Shown here one piece after another: positions 10,051-17,848 of a DNA stretch of 64,000 nucleotides (position 1 is the stretch's first letter; each line of letters opens with the position of its first letter). A program made the translations under genes and the position numbers. This DNA is from Rhizobium sp. 16-449-1b (GTDB lineage: Bacteria > Pseudomonadota > Alphaproteobacteria > Rhizobiales > Rhizobiaceae), in assembly GCF_017741935.1 (NCBI RefSeq), contig NZ_JAGHMH010000007.1:62001-126000 (forward strand). Reading direction: 5' to 3'. Below the pieces are notes generated by a model. It saw nothing but the letters and a program-made list of their open reading frames with translations. It was not told where the DNA came from and did not search any database.

Positions 10051-10639
10051 GGCTTTTCCTCCATACCCATCATATAGGGCGGAAAACACCGAACAGCTAT
10101 TTTGCGGCCGTTGTGACATCGTTGCAAATGACATCGCCGCGATTGCCAAGCCGAAAGAATGCGACCGAGACCACGACTTTGGGAGCACTGGACAGCACGA
10201 TAAGTTTGCTCCGATATTAAGCTCGGCTTAATATTAAACCATTGAATTTGCTTGTTATTGTTACTTTTCCTGTGTTTGGCAGCGTGCAATCCAGACTTCA
10301 TTCCAGGATGGATGCCGACCGCCAACCTGACGAGTCGTCACATAATAGCAACTGCAGTCTATCCTGATTTTTAAGCATATTGCTCGATGCGATAAATCGC
10401 CTATAACTGGTATCGGGCTTGATAACCCTGACCGATTATAGGCGCGCACCAGAGTGCGTGCTGAAACTGTGCGCAGCTTAGCGGCAGCGCTCGCCTTGGC
10501 CATTCATGTGGCCGGGAGCGTTGCGCTATGTCCAAGCGATCCCTGCCTGCAGGGCAGCCAAAGGCGCTGCGGCTCGTCTAATCGGCGTGTTATCAACTCC
10601 CGGCTACGGCGCCGATTGCCGCGCAAGGGGTTGAGTGTA
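10051..10639. other. Gene-poor junction between host chromosome and prophage
   Basis: About 590 bases without a convincing gene. It is more AT-rich than its surroundings, especially at 10190-10270, and contains a perfect inverted repeat at 10214-10234. The left prophage boundary must lie in or near this stretch, but no tRNA gene or duplicated attachment core could be seen because the other end of the prophage is outside the window. Confidence 0.5.
10214..10234. repeat. Perfect 9-bp inverted repeat, ATATTAAGC-TCG-GCTTAATAT
   Basis: Two 9-base arms around a 3-base centre in an AT-rich, gene-free stretch. It is not followed by a T-run on either strand, so it is more like an operator or recombination site than a terminator. 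Its partner protein is unknown. Confidence 0.5.
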
Positions 10640-10876
10640 ATGTCAGCGGCAGTGCATTTTGGGGAAATTGAGCGCGTCTGTGAAACGAGAAGACGGCGCG
10701 TCTATCATGCGAATTGGAAATTCCGCGTAGGCCAGGCTGTGCGACTTGGAAGCGCGCCGGCGATTGTTCTGTCCAGGCAGCGGAGCGCCCTTGGGTACGA
10801 GCTATACAAGATCTGGGTTACGAGTGCCTGTGCGGGCCGGCCGTATCGGCTGGTGCGTGGAGGGGCGCTTGGTTAG
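10640..10876 (+). CDS. Hypothetical protein, 78 residues
   Basis: Small basic protein (MSAAVHFGEIERVCE...) with an Arg cluster (TRRRRVYH) and a short beta-rich segment (FRVGQAVRLGSAPAIVL). The ATG at 10640 follows GGGGTTGAG at usable spacing. The frame continues upstream to 10454, but that part reads as low-quality sequence. It lies on the plus strand at the prophage edge, facing the last phage gene. No homologue is recognised, so it is a modest-confidence gene. Confidence 0.4.
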   Translation: MSAAVHFGEIERVCETRRRRVYHANWKFRVGQAVRLGSAPAIVLSRQRSALGYELYKIWVTSACAGRPYRLVRGGALG

Positions 10877-10897
10877 GTGGTGGCTGGCGGGAAATGG

Positions 10898-10920
10898 AAA
10901 AGGCCCGCGCGAGGCGGGCC
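10898..10920 (-). terminator. Rho-independent terminator at the end of the leftward phage transcript
   Basis: Minus-strand stem GGCCCGC/GCGGGCC (loop of five) followed by TTTT, placed 10 bases after the stop of the last minus-strand phage gene. Confidence 0.75.
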
Positions 10921-10930
10921 GAGATAACGT

Positions 10931-11227
10931 CTATCGAACCCAAGGATCAACGATGTAGCGCGCGACATCGCCCGTCTTCGGCCAACGGAACTCCTTGATT
11001 TCAGCCGCACGGTTTCGGAGAACGCATCCGCCATTGACTGGCGGCGAGTTCATGATGGATTCCTTGATGTCGTTGAATTCCTTCGTTCCGACGATCCTGA
11101 CTGTGTTGTCGGCGTGTCCGGCCACTTCATGCGCAGGAAATCCCTTCATGAGCACTCTTGCCTCTTCAGGGCTGAGCTTGCCGTCTTGAACCATTGCGAA
11201 GTATTTGGTGTGGCTGCTTTCAAGCAT
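10931..11227 (-). CDS. Hypothetical prophage protein, 98 residues
   Basis: Unrecognised protein starting MLESSHTKYFAMVQDGKLSPEEARVL and ending IVDPWVR. It has a helical first half and no transmembrane segment or cysteine motif. The start at 11227 has GGAAGGAG and the CACCACCAC leader box shared by many genes of this prophage. It is the last gene of the leftward phage transcription and is followed by a terminator. Confidence 0.7.
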   Translation of the reverse strand: MLESSHTKYFAMVQDGKLSPEEARVLMKGFPAHEVAGHADNTVRIVGTKEFNDIKESIMNSPPVNGGCVLRNRAAEIKEFRWPKTGDVARYIVDPWVR

Positions 11228-11282
11228 GTTTGTCTCCTTCCGTGGTGGTGTAGTGGTTAGGCCGCTGCCGATTGGTCGTCGG
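11228..11282 (-). promoter_or_regulatory. Start-associated leader with ACCAA-loop hairpin (for the gene starting at 11227)
   Basis: In minus-strand order: a CCGA/TCGG stem with loop CGACCAA (11268-11282), then CACCACCAC, then GGAAGGAGAC before the ATG. The hairpin lies in the coding end of the upstream HNH/AP2 gene. Confidence 0.5.
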
Positions 11283-12036
11283 TGCGGTTGTCATTTGCCG
11301 CCATGCGTGAGCTAGTGAACTCGCCCCTGAACAGCAACGCAGCTCGCATGTAAGCCGCATGCGCTTCCTCTGCGGAGTCAAATGTACCCAACCCTATTTT
11401 TGCTTCGTATTTACCGCGGTGGTTTACGGTTACGCCTGTGAATCCAGAACGGTTTCGCTTTTGAATCCCAATATTTTTAGCATTGTCTGCTGGTGTTGCC
11501 TCACGGAGATTCAACCATCTATTGTTGGAAGGATTGCCATCAACGTGGTCTATGAGCTGAGATGGATCGCTACCGGTGACCATTTTCCATATGACCCGAT
11601 GGGCCATGAATCTTCCAAATGGTTTTAGATGAACGACCATCCGGCCCCGCTTATCAGGGTGGGAAGCTGCACTTCCAACCTTCGCTGATCCACGAACACG
11701 AATCGACTTCCATGACAAGCAACCGGTGTATGGATCGTAGGATAGCCGCTCTTTAAGCACAGCGATCGGGGGAAGATTTCGTATCTTATACCCAGCCGAA
11801 TAGTTGTCTTCGCGCTCCCAAGCTAATCTTTCTGTGGATGCATCAGACGAAACCTTTCTTTGCATTTCCACCTTCATACATCCGCAAGATTTTGTGTGAC
11901 CGCTGATAAGGTTTGACCTAGACACCTCGCTTTCGATACCGCACTCGCAGATGCATATCCACTTTGCTTTTCCTTGGCCGGTCTTCTTGTGTAGCGCGGT
12001 CAGGCGCCCAAATACCAATCCAGTCAAATCACCCAT
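11257..12036 (-). CDS. HNH endonuclease with AP2 DNA-binding domain
   Basis: Probable mobile (homing-type) endonuclease of 259 residues. The N-terminal 55 residues form a zinc-ribbon-like module (GRLTALHKK, WICICECG, SCGC). The HNH nuclease core is HRVIWKM followed by LIDHVDGNPSNNRWLNLRE, with N-AKNI after it. The C-terminal part (SGFTGVTVNHRGKYEAKIGLGTFDSAEEA) is an AP2 domain that would read DNA sequence. The gene is visibly more AT-rich than its neighbours, which suggests separate acquisition. The protein ends AANDNRTDDQSAAA, one of the ssrA-like tails described in the findings. Confidence 0.85.
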   Translation of the reverse strand: MGDLTGLVFGRLTALHKKTGQGKAKWICICECGIESEVSRSNLISGHTKSCGCMKVEMQRKVSSDASTERLAWEREDNYSAGYKIRNLPPIAVLKERLSYDPYTGCLSWKSIRVRGSAKVGSAASHPDKRGRMVVHLKPFGRFMAHRVIWKMVTGSDPSQLIDHVDGNPSNNRWLNLREATPADNAKNIGIQKRNRSGFTGVTVNHRGKYEAKIGLGTFDSAEEAHAAYMRAALLFRGEFTSSRMAANDNRTDDQSAAA

Positions 12037-12688
12037 ACCGCAGCAACGCCTCCTCTACCTTCCCGAACAGCCGCTCCGGCGAGTTGTCATTGGCGATCTC
12101 AAGATCCTGATCACCGCACCCGCGCTCTGAGACGTGCCCGCCGGCAATGCCACCTCGCCCGACGATCTTGAAGATGTCGCCACCCAGCTTGCGGATGGCC
12201 TGAGCCTCGTTGGGGAAGCGGCAATCGTCAACGACGACACGGCCCTCTGCAGCTAGCACTGCATCAACCTCACGGCGCCACAGGCGGATCCAGAAGTCAT
12301 CGACGATGCAGTTGCGGCCCCACTCAGTTCCGAGCGTCTGCATGGCATGGCGTGGCGTCCTGCCGCCGAGCAGATCGTTCGGCGTCTCCTTGAGCTCGCC
12401 CTCGATCTCCGCATGGCTGAAACCCATGGCCGCCATTGCAGCCTTCAATGGCCCGGCAAACCGAACGCGGGTATAGCCCAGCTTCTCGACGAGGTAGCTT
12501 GCCGCTGTGGACTTGCCGCTGCCAGCCGCACCAGTGAAGGCGACGACTGGTGGCAGGTTGTCGTTGGCGGCGATAGGCTTGCCGATGGCCGCGCCGAGCG
12601 CCGCGATCTGACTGACGTCTCGGGTGTTGGGAACGCGCCAGAGATCGCCGTCGGCAGTCCATGGCGTCCAGTTGTCGGTCGGTGTCAT
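12029..12688 (-). CDS. Phage deoxynucleoside monophosphate kinase-like P-loop ATPase
   Basis: P-loop protein of 219 residues that probably phosphorylates dNMPs for phage DNA synthesis. The Walker A motif GAAGSGKST is near residues 53-61. The layout that follows (LKAAMAAMGF, AMQTLGTEWGR, VVVDDCRFPNEAQAIRKLGG with DDCRFPNE as the signature) is that of phage dNMP kinases and related AAA proteins. It contains two ANDN motifs, one just before the P-loop and one near the C-terminus. Its start overlaps the previous stop (ATGA), and its leader sequence is part of the upstream coding region. Confidence 0.8.
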   Translation of the reverse strand: MTPTDNWTPWTADGDLWRVPNTRDVSQIAALGAAIGKPIAANDNLPPVVAFTGAAGSGKSTAASYLVEKLGYTRVRFAGPLKAAMAAMGFSHAEIEGELKETPNDLLGGRTPRHAMQTLGTEWGRNCIVDDFWIRLWRREVDAVLAAEGRVVVDDCRFPNEAQAIRKLGGDIFKIVGRGGIAGGHVSERGCGDQDLEIANDNSPERLFGKVEEALLRYG

Positions 12689-12981
12689 GCGGTCTCCTCG
12701 ATCTTGGTGGTAGTCGTGGTCTTTGGTTCAACCAGCGGCCTGAACCGATAAGCGCGGAACGGCATGTCGTCGTAGCCGAAGCCGTCGGCGTCATTGTCCT
12801 GCCCTCGGTCGATCTCGAATAGCTTCAGGCCATAGTAGGTGCCGTCTAGGTAGTGCGTGAACGTGCCGGCATGCCGAACCGTGTACTCCTGCCCTTCCCG
12901 CAGCTGCTGGTCCGTTTTGATGCCGGGGAATTTGTCATTGACGCAGACCACGCGCTCTCCGATGCGGAATTGGTAGGTCAC
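12685..12981 (-). CDS. Hypothetical prophage protein (beta-rich, Thr-run C-terminus)
   Basis: 98-residue protein starting at GTG 12981, which overlaps the preceding stop (GTGA) and has AAGGAGG upstream. The body (TYQFRIGERVVCVNDKFPG, GQEYTVRHAG, YYGLKLFEI) looks like a small SH3/Tudor-like beta barrel, a type often carried by phages for unknown purposes. It ends KTTTTTKIEETA. Those last codons are the CACCA...GAGGAGACC leader of the next gene, read as protein. No function can be assigned. Confidence 0.75.
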   Translation of the reverse strand: MTYQFRIGERVVCVNDKFPGIKTDQQLREGQEYTVRHAGTFTHYLDGTYYGLKLFEIDRGQDNDADGFGYDDMPFRAYRFRPLVEPKTTTTTKIEETA

Positions 12982-13433
12982 GCTGCCTCCTTGATGCCGG
13001 CTCGTTTGGCGATAGCTGCCATTATTTCCTTGACCGTTGTCCATGGCACATAGACCGAATAGCTGTACTCATCGCCATCCTCGTCGACGGCTGTCTGGCT
13101 GAACTTGAACTCGCCGTGATAGGCGGCCTTCGTGCTTCCGCTAGGCGTCAGAGCCTCCCGCAGGTTGTCATTCGCAGCCTGCAACTCCGTGATCTTCCCG
13201 CGCAGGTGCGCTTCGTTCAGGTCGTGGAACGATGTTTTGGTGAACTCTGGAGCCTTGTCGAACGGCAAGGCGTAGTGCTCCAACTCCTTCGGATCATAGG
13301 CGTCCCGTACATCCACACATTCGGCGAGGATGTACTCATCATCCCACTGGCCCGCATTGTCGCGGATCCCAGTGTAGCCCAAGTGGCTGGGGCATTCGTA
13401 GAGATCGCGCTTGATCATTACATAGCTGGTCAT
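12978..13433 (-). CDS. Hypothetical prophage protein, 151 residues
   Basis: Unrecognised acidic protein beginning MTSYVMIKRDLYECPSHLGY. It has a central helix containing the motif QAANDNLREAL and a Trp-containing C-terminal part (YVPWTTVKEIMAAIAKRAGIKEAA). Its last codons (AAG GAG GCA GCG) are also the ribosome site of the next gene. It overlaps both neighbours by 4 bases, so the cluster is translationally coupled. Confidence 0.7.
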   Translation of the reverse strand: MTSYVMIKRDLYECPSHLGYTGIRDNAGQWDDEYILAECVDVRDAYDPKELEHYALPFDKAPEFTKTSFHDLNEAHLRGKITELQAANDNLREALTPSGSTKAAYHGEFKFSQTAVDEDGDEYSYSVYVPWTTVKEIMAAIAKRAGIKEAA

Positions 13434-13828
13434 GCCGCCACTCCCCTATAGCTGGCGATCGCTTGCTCGATCGTCGGATGTCTCTTTGACATGCATCCCT
13501 CGCGGCCCTCGCGTGGCCACATCCCTATCGCCAGGTAGCGGAAAGCGCGAGGCGTGACCTCGACACGGATGCATTCGTCATGGGCGCCAATCACAAGACG
13601 GGTGAGCCTGTTGAAATCCCATGTCGAGAGCCCGTAGGATGAGGTGACGAACTCGGTGTGGCGTTCGCTGCCCCACTTCACCCGGTCCCAGTTCACCTGA
13701 ATGTTCCATGGCCCAAGGCCAAAGCCCCGGCATAGCAGGCCGATTGCTCGGCGGTTGAAGTCGGTCAGCCGATCCTGCGGGATCCCGCCCCACCGGCTGC
13801 AGTGGTCTTCGCTGGTATGATCGGTCAT
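13430..13828 (-). CDS. Hypothetical prophage protein, 132 residues
   Basis: Soluble protein starting MTDHTSEDHCSRWGG, with a region rich in aromatic residues (GFGLGPWNIQVNWDRVKWG) and a C-terminal helix ending ASYRGVAA. The ATG at 13828 overlaps the stop of the tiny upstream membrane-peptide gene (ATGA). A longer open frame extends upstream but would bury that gene. No domain is recognised. Confidence 0.65.
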   Translation of the reverse strand: MTDHTSEDHCSRWGGIPQDRLTDFNRRAIGLLCRGFGLGPWNIQVNWDRVKWGSERHTEFVTSSYGLSTWDFNRLTRLVIGAHDECIRVEVTPRAFRYLAIGMWPREGREGCMSKRHPTIEQAIASYRGVAA

Positions 13829-13920
13829 CGACGGTTGCCTCCCGCCGCATAGCCGATGACGCCCAGCAGGACGATGACCGCAACCAGGAGGATGATGATT
13901 GCTCCTACAGCGATATACAT
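13825..13920 (-). CDS. 31-residue prophage membrane peptide
   Basis: Tiny gene squeezed between two overlapping neighbours: its ATG shares a base with the preceding stop (TGATG at 13922-13918) and its stop overlaps the next start (ATGA). GGGAGGCGGCG lies directly upstream. The product starts MYIAVGAIIILL, is almost entirely one hydrophobic helix, and ends YAAGGNRR. The perfect fit into the coupled gene chain is the main evidence. Function is unknown; single-helix peptides like this may act in lysis control or superinfection. Confidence 0.6.
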   Translation of the reverse strand: MYIAVGAIIILLVAVIVLLGVIGYAAGGNRR

Positions 13921-14816
13921 CACGCCGCCTCCCTCGCCCGCCCACTCATCAGAGCGTCGAACGTCACTAGAAACTCCTCCTTCGCCTGCTCCGGCGACCA
14001 GTAGCGCAGCCGCACGCCGAGCTCCTTGCCGGCATATCGAGCATGCCAGTCCATCGGCACGAGATTGGCGAGCTCGTCACCGATAATGCGATCGTCTGCC
14101 TCGTGCACTGGGGCTGGCATCTCTTTTGCTAACGAGAAGCGTTCGCAAACAGCCGCCATGACATTCGCCTCGGCCGCCTTGTATCCAGTGAGGTAAGGTT
14201 TAACCGGTCGTGGCACGTCGACGAGGTAGGCTTCGCTCGCGTCATGCAGAAGCGCGAAGAGCGCCACGTCAGCGCCTTGCTGACGCAGATGGCGGGCCAT
14301 CAGCACCGAATGCTCAGCGACGCTATAGAAACGCAAGCAGTGGCCGGCATAGCGGGTTTGCATCGCCAGGCTATGGGCGATGTCCTCGATGAAAACCTCA
14401 TCAGCGCGCGGGTCCATCGGCCAGAACCTGCGGCCGGTCGCAGTCTGCATGAAGTCGCCAGCGCGCTCTGGTGGGATCGGCTGCTCGCTGCCATCAGCCA
14501 AGACGACTGAGAAACGGCCTTCGTTCGTGCGCCGCAGGCCGATGTATCGTCCACGAGGCTCGCTTACTTCGAAGCCAGCAGACTGGCCGCTCTTATCAAC
14601 GGGCTGCCCGACAATACCGCCCTTGGCGCCAAAGCGTCTCACGCCCGGGAATGGGTCGTTGTCATTCGCCGGCAGGTACTTGTCGAGCGGGCCGAAGGTG
14701 GTGGTGTGGATGGTGGCAGCATCGGTGTACAGCCCGGTGTGGCCCTGCGCCGCGTTATAAGGTTTTGGCACTGAGGTTATAACCTCGCCATGCTCCATCA
14801 GCTGGTGAAGTTCCAT
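13920..14816 (-). CDS. Phage HD-domain phosphohydrolase (YfbR/5'-nucleotidase-like)
   Basis: 298-residue protein whose C-terminal half is an HD metal-dependent phosphohydrolase: RYAGHCLRFYSVAEHSVLMA, then FALLHDASEAYLVDVPRPVK with the HD pair, and HEADDRIIGDEL. Such phage enzymes usually dephosphorylate dNMPs or related nucleotides and so tune the nucleotide pool. The N-terminal 130 residues are unrelated, with a short segment LPANDNDPFPG. The start is ATG 14816, overlapping the stop of a 58-residue gene (TAATG) and preceded by GGGAGG. It ends ALMSGRAREAA. Confidence 0.8.
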   Translation of the reverse strand: MELHQLMEHGEVITSVPKPYNAAQGHTGLYTDAATIHTTTFGPLDKYLPANDNDPFPGVRRFGAKGGIVGQPVDKSGQSAGFEVSEPRGRYIGLRRTNEGRFSVVLADGSEQPIPPERAGDFMQTATGRRFWPMDPRADEVFIEDIAHSLAMQTRYAGHCLRFYSVAEHSVLMARHLRQQGADVALFALLHDASEAYLVDVPRPVKPYLTGYKAAEANVMAAVCERFSLAKEMPAPVHEADDRIIGDELANLVPMDWHARYAGKELGVRLRYWSPEQAKEEFLVTFDALMSGRAREAA

Positions 14817-14992
14817 TAAGCCGCCTCCCTTTCTTCCCAAAAACGGCAATGCTTAGCGCCGATGGCCACATCCTTTTCTGGGTACCCATCGCGGATCAGC
14901 GTGTCTTCGAGCGTCTCTCCTGCAAGGGGCTCATAGGCATTCGGGAAGCCGTATCGCCAGCCGCCTGGCGGGTCGTATAGGGTCCTGCTCAT
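14816..14992 (-). CDS. Hypothetical prophage protein, 58 residues
   Basis: Short gene exactly filling the space between the MazG-like gene (ATGA overlap at its start) and the HD hydrolase gene (TAATG overlap at its end). The product starts MSRTLYDPPGGWRYGFP, continues with AYEPLAGETLEDTLIRDGYPEKD and ends HCRFWEEREAA. Its last codons supply the ribosome site for the next gene. No domain is recognised, but the perfect coupling makes it very likely to be expressed. Confidence 0.6.
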   Translation of the reverse strand: MSRTLYDPPGGWRYGFPNAYEPLAGETLEDTLIRDGYPEKDVAIGAKHCRFWEEREAA

Positions 14993-15495
14993 GCCGCCAC
15001 CAAGCGGGTGAGCAGCCCGACCTTCTCGCTAGTGGCGTTGAACTTCGATCGCACCGCAGCGTCGAGATCGATACCCTCGGCGGCAGCAATGAGATCGATG
15101 CAGATGATCGCGTCGGCCAGCTCTTCCGCCAAGTGCTCAACGGTGTCGCGCGATCCGGCAATGCCAAGGCGCTCTCGCTCGATCTTCTTGATGACGTTGC
15201 ACGCCTCGCCGACCTCGCCAGCAAGCTCATTGCCGCGATAGGACAGCGAGATCTGATTACTGGCATCCCACTCTTTCTGGCGGGCGACGTTCGCCGCGCG
15301 CAGGGTGGTGAAGGCATCGGCTCGGGTCGGATTGTCGTTGCTGGGGAGCATTTCCAAGACCCACTGCAGGATATCGCGGCGGATGCGGTGGTAGCTCGCC
15401 GCCTGCACCGTATCCATGAACATAGGCGCGCCCAAAGGATCCGCCCGTTCTGCCTCTGCAAACTTCGCTTCGAATAGCTGTCGAAGTCTTTCCAT
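14989..15495 (-). CDS. MazG-like NTP pyrophosphohydrolase
   Basis: All-alpha NTP pyrophosphatase of 168 residues. Metal-binding motifs are visible as ELAGEVGEACNVIKK and, further on, HLAEELADAIICIDLIAA, giving the EExxE...ExxD arrangement of the MazG/dUTPase-alpha superfamily. Phage MazG proteins are thought to lower (p)ppGpp or clean up nucleotide pools. The start is ATG 15495, with GAGGAGAC and a CACCACCA box upstream. A variant ANDN-like motif (PSNDNP) is near residue 52. It ends TRLVAA. Confidence 0.8.
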   Translation of the reverse strand: MERLRQLFEAKFAEAERADPLGAPMFMDTVQAASYHRIRRDILQWVLEMLPSNDNPTRADAFTTLRAANVARQKEWDASNQISLSYRGNELAGEVGEACNVIKKIERERLGIAGSRDTVEHLAEELADAIICIDLIAAAEGIDLDAAVRSKFNATSEKVGLLTRLVAA

Positions 15496-15542
15496 TTCAG
15501 TCTCCTCTTGGTGGTGAATGTCGCCGACTGGTGACCGGCGAC
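15496..15542 (-). promoter_or_regulatory. Start-associated leader with hairpin (for the MazG-like gene)
   Basis: Minus-strand order: stem GTCGCCG/CGGCGAC around GTCACCAGT (15520-15542), then CACCACCAA, then GAGGAGACTGAA before the ATG. Confidence 0.5.
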
Positions 15543-15550
15543 GGTGTTGG

Positions 15551-15832
15551 TTAGAACCGCAGCCTAGAGCGCATAGGCTTCGATGGATCCCGTGGTATCT
15601 CGATAAATCGGATAACGAGGCTGCTGTAGCTGCTACAGAAATCGTAACGGAAGGCGCGCCACCACTCCCGCCATGTTGGGCCGCGTCGTTCACTTCCACC
15701 GGCGCGGATTGAGACGGACACGACACGATGGCTTTGCCTGATGGCCCTGAATAATTCCTCCAGAACGGAGCCAACAGCAAATCCGACCATCGCGAATCCG
15801 ATCAACGTGAAAGGCAGTAGAAACCAAGTCAC
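15551..15832 (-). CDS. Hypothetical membrane-anchored prophage protein, 93 residues
   Basis: Starts at GTG 15832, overlapping the HNH stop (GTGA). The N-terminus is one long hydrophobic helix (TWFLLPFTLIGFAMVGFAV), followed by a basic, Arg/Ser-rich tail ending RSRLRF. The architecture is that of a small single-pass membrane protein with its tail in the cytoplasm. No family is recognised. Confidence 0.65.
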   Translation of the reverse strand: MTWFLLPFTLIGFAMVGFAVGSVLEELFRAIRQSHRVVSVSIRAGGSERRGPTWREWWRAFRYDFCSSYSSLVIRFIEIPRDPSKPMRSRLRF

Positions 15833-16383
15833 GCCGCAGCCCTCATCGGCTCGTTGTCGTTCGCAGCGAGCCACTCCTTGACATCGATGGCCTCGACACG
15901 TCCATCGATGGATGACCGGAATGATCCGTAGGCCGAAACTGGGACACCCCAGAACATCGCCGTTCCATGCGCTATCGCATCGGCAACATTGTCCTTGCGA
16001 GTGCCCCAGTTAAGATGCTTTCCGTTGACGCAACCCTCATGGCCATTGCCGCAAGAGTGACGGGCTTCATGGTCTTCGGAAGGACGCGGACCATTGCGGA
16101 TTTCGCAGGCGTAGAAGTGAGCGCCGACGTATCGTCCGCTGTCCAGGTTCAAGCGACCATACCCGTCATCGTTGCGATAGAATGGGAAGACGATGCACTC
16201 GTCCGCCTCAGACGTTGCTACCCGCTCTACGAAAGCCCGCGCCTCACCTTTCTCCGTCCCTCCAGCAAAAGGATCACCGTGCGCGCGAAAACGAGCATAG
16301 TGCTTTCGACAGTATCCTCTGCCTCCTGTCCGACCGACGGTCCTCTCACAGCCGTCTATCGAACAAAAGCTCAATTTCCTCAT
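15829..16383 (-). CDS. HNH endonuclease (HNH_3 type)
   Basis: 184-residue nuclease. The N-terminus is a zinc-finger-like unit (CSIDGCERTVGRTGGRGYCRKHYAR) typical of phage HNH_3 proteins. The nuclease core is AHFYACEIRNGPRP...ARHSCGNGHEGCVNGKHLNWGT, in which H and N residues replace a full HNH signature. Such genes are usually freestanding homing endonucleases. The protein ends AANDNEPMRAAA, and its stop overlaps the next start (GTGA). Confidence 0.8.
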   Translation of the reverse strand: MRKLSFCSIDGCERTVGRTGGRGYCRKHYARFRAHGDPFAGGTEKGEARAFVERVATSEADECIVFPFYRNDDGYGRLNLDSGRYVGAHFYACEIRNGPRPSEDHEARHSCGNGHEGCVNGKHLNWGTRKDNVADAIAHGTAMFWGVPVSAYGSFRSSIDGRVEAIDVKEWLAANDNEPMRAAA

Positions 16384-17648
16384 GCCGCGTCCCTCACCGC
16401 TACGTTATCGTTTGCCGCCGCATACCGACCCGCGACCATTTCAGGTGTCATGACGCTACGGCCGACTTCCCCTGCATGCTTATGATAGAAGATGACCTTG
16501 GCCGATCGACCGGAGAGCCAACCACCATTCGCCGCATAAGCGTCTGGTGCGGCGAGTGTCTCGTGTTGCTCCACCTTCATAAGGTTTGTGGTCTTGAGTT
16601 CGTCGGAGTGCTTATGACCGACGTGGGCATAGCTGAAGCGTGTTCGGCCGTACGCCTCGCGGAACTTGCCGACAAAGACCGAATCCACGTTGCCCGTCCC
16701 ACGACGATGTCCGTGGTGATAAAAAAGCGTGACAGCGCCGTGCTCGATCATCGAGTAGGTGCCGGGGCTCGTGTCGACGCGAATGCGAGGCTCGTCCTCA
16801 TAGAAGGCGGCCATCATCTCGCGAAGCCAGACTTCACTCGACGGATCGTGGTTCGCGTCAGCCATGATGACGTCGACCTGCTGATGCTTGAGGAGCAACA
16901 TGCCGATGACGCGTCTAACGATTCGGATCGCCGCGCGGACCATCTTGGGGTATCTCGTATCGCCGTCGAGAAGGTGGCCGTGCTCCGGCGTGACGCTCTT
17001 GAAGGAGTCGTAGTGGAGGAAGTCCCCCAATTGCGCGAACACCGCTCGCTTGGCCGGTGGCGCTACTGCGATGGCGGACGCAAACCAATCCATGACCAGC
17101 TTTTCACCGATCGAAAGATCGTAATCTCCCGCCCCGGTCTCTTCGTTCCAGGCCAGCGCGCCAAGATGGGCGTCAGTGATGGTGTACTGGCAGAGCAGGT
17201 CGTCCTCGAAGTAGATGGGCGCTTCTATTGGCTCCGCGCGTGGCAGATCCTCCTTGAAGGCCTCGACGGCGGCATGCATCGCGGCGAGTTGCTGTTCTGC
17301 GTCAGCAGTCGTCTTGATCCACTTGGCGATTTCCCTGCCCTGCCCGTCGACGAGAGCGGAGACACCCTTCACGACCTGACCGGCCGGCATCTCGAATACT
17401 TCGCCCGGCGCCTTGGTCTGTTTGACCCACGCGCCATCCTCGGTCTTGGTGGCCACGCTCTTGATAGCGAAGCCAGGCAGCACCGGCTTCGTGCCCAGCA
17501 AGCCGCGCTCCGCAGCCACCTTCAGCCGCGATTGAAACGTCGTCCGAGACAGGTGCAGCAGCGTAGCTGCCGCCGTCTGACTGCCGAGATTTACATAGGC
17601 GTCGGCGGCCTCCTTGGCGAGCTCGTCGCTCAGCGGTCTTGTCGGCAT
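16380..17648 (-). CDS. Calcineurin-like metallophosphoesterase with N-terminal helix-turn-helix
   Basis: 422-residue two-part protein. Residues 1-45 resemble a helix-turn-helix (NLGSQTAAATLLHLSRTTFQSRLKVA). The rest carries phosphoesterase metal motifs spread along the chain: GDFLHYD, ADANHDPSSE and VGHKHSDE. Related proteins occur in many phages of alphaproteobacteria; whether they act on DNA, nucleotides or phosphoproteins is unknown. The start at 17648 follows GGGGGCACA. It ends AAANDNVAVRDAA, one of the clearest ssrA-like tails, and its stop overlaps the HNH start. Confidence 0.75.
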   Translation of the reverse strand: MPTRPLSDELAKEAADAYVNLGSQTAAATLLHLSRTTFQSRLKVAAERGLLGTKPVLPGFAIKSVATKTEDGAWVKQTKAPGEVFEMPAGQVVKGVSALVDGQGREIAKWIKTTADAEQQLAAMHAAVEAFKEDLPRAEPIEAPIYFEDDLLCQYTITDAHLGALAWNEETGAGDYDLSIGEKLVMDWFASAIAVAPPAKRAVFAQLGDFLHYDSFKSVTPEHGHLLDGDTRYPKMVRAAIRIVRRVIGMLLLKHQQVDVIMADANHDPSSEVWLREMMAAFYEDEPRIRVDTSPGTYSMIEHGAVTLFYHHGHRRGTGNVDSVFVGKFREAYGRTRFSYAHVGHKHSDELKTTNLMKVEQHETLAAPDAYAANGGWLSGRSAKVIFYHKHAGEVGRSVMTPEMVAGRYAAANDNVAVRDAA

Positions 17649-17761
17649 TGTGCCCCCATATTTTCAGGAAAAGACTGGCCGCATTCGCGCGGCCGCAGTG
17701 GTCAGCGGAAAGCTTCTCGGACGGCGGCGAATGTCGCCGCGACCAACGCCATCATTATGGC

Positions 17762-17848
17762 TCAGCCGCGAAAATCAGTCGGGCCGGCGCCCATGCAGAT
17801 GGCCAGTATGGCGCTGATGACGAAGACAAATGTCGCAACTTCCCGCAT
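17762..17848 (-). CDS. 28-residue prophage membrane peptide
   Basis: Tiny gene whose ATG overlaps the stop of the restored protease frame (TGATG at 17850-17846), with GAGGGTGTG just upstream. The product starts MREVATFVFVISAILAICMG and ends PTDFRG, so it is a single hydrophobic helix with short polar ends. The overlap supports the view that the protease reading frame originally ended at 17848. Confidence 0.5.
   Translation of the reverse strand: MREVATFVFVISAILAICMGAGPTDFRG

Noticed and set aside
10214-10234. Attachment site (attL) at the inverted repeat
   Set aside because: An attachment core would be a direct repeat with a second copy at the other prophage end, which is outside the window. 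No tRNA overlaps it.
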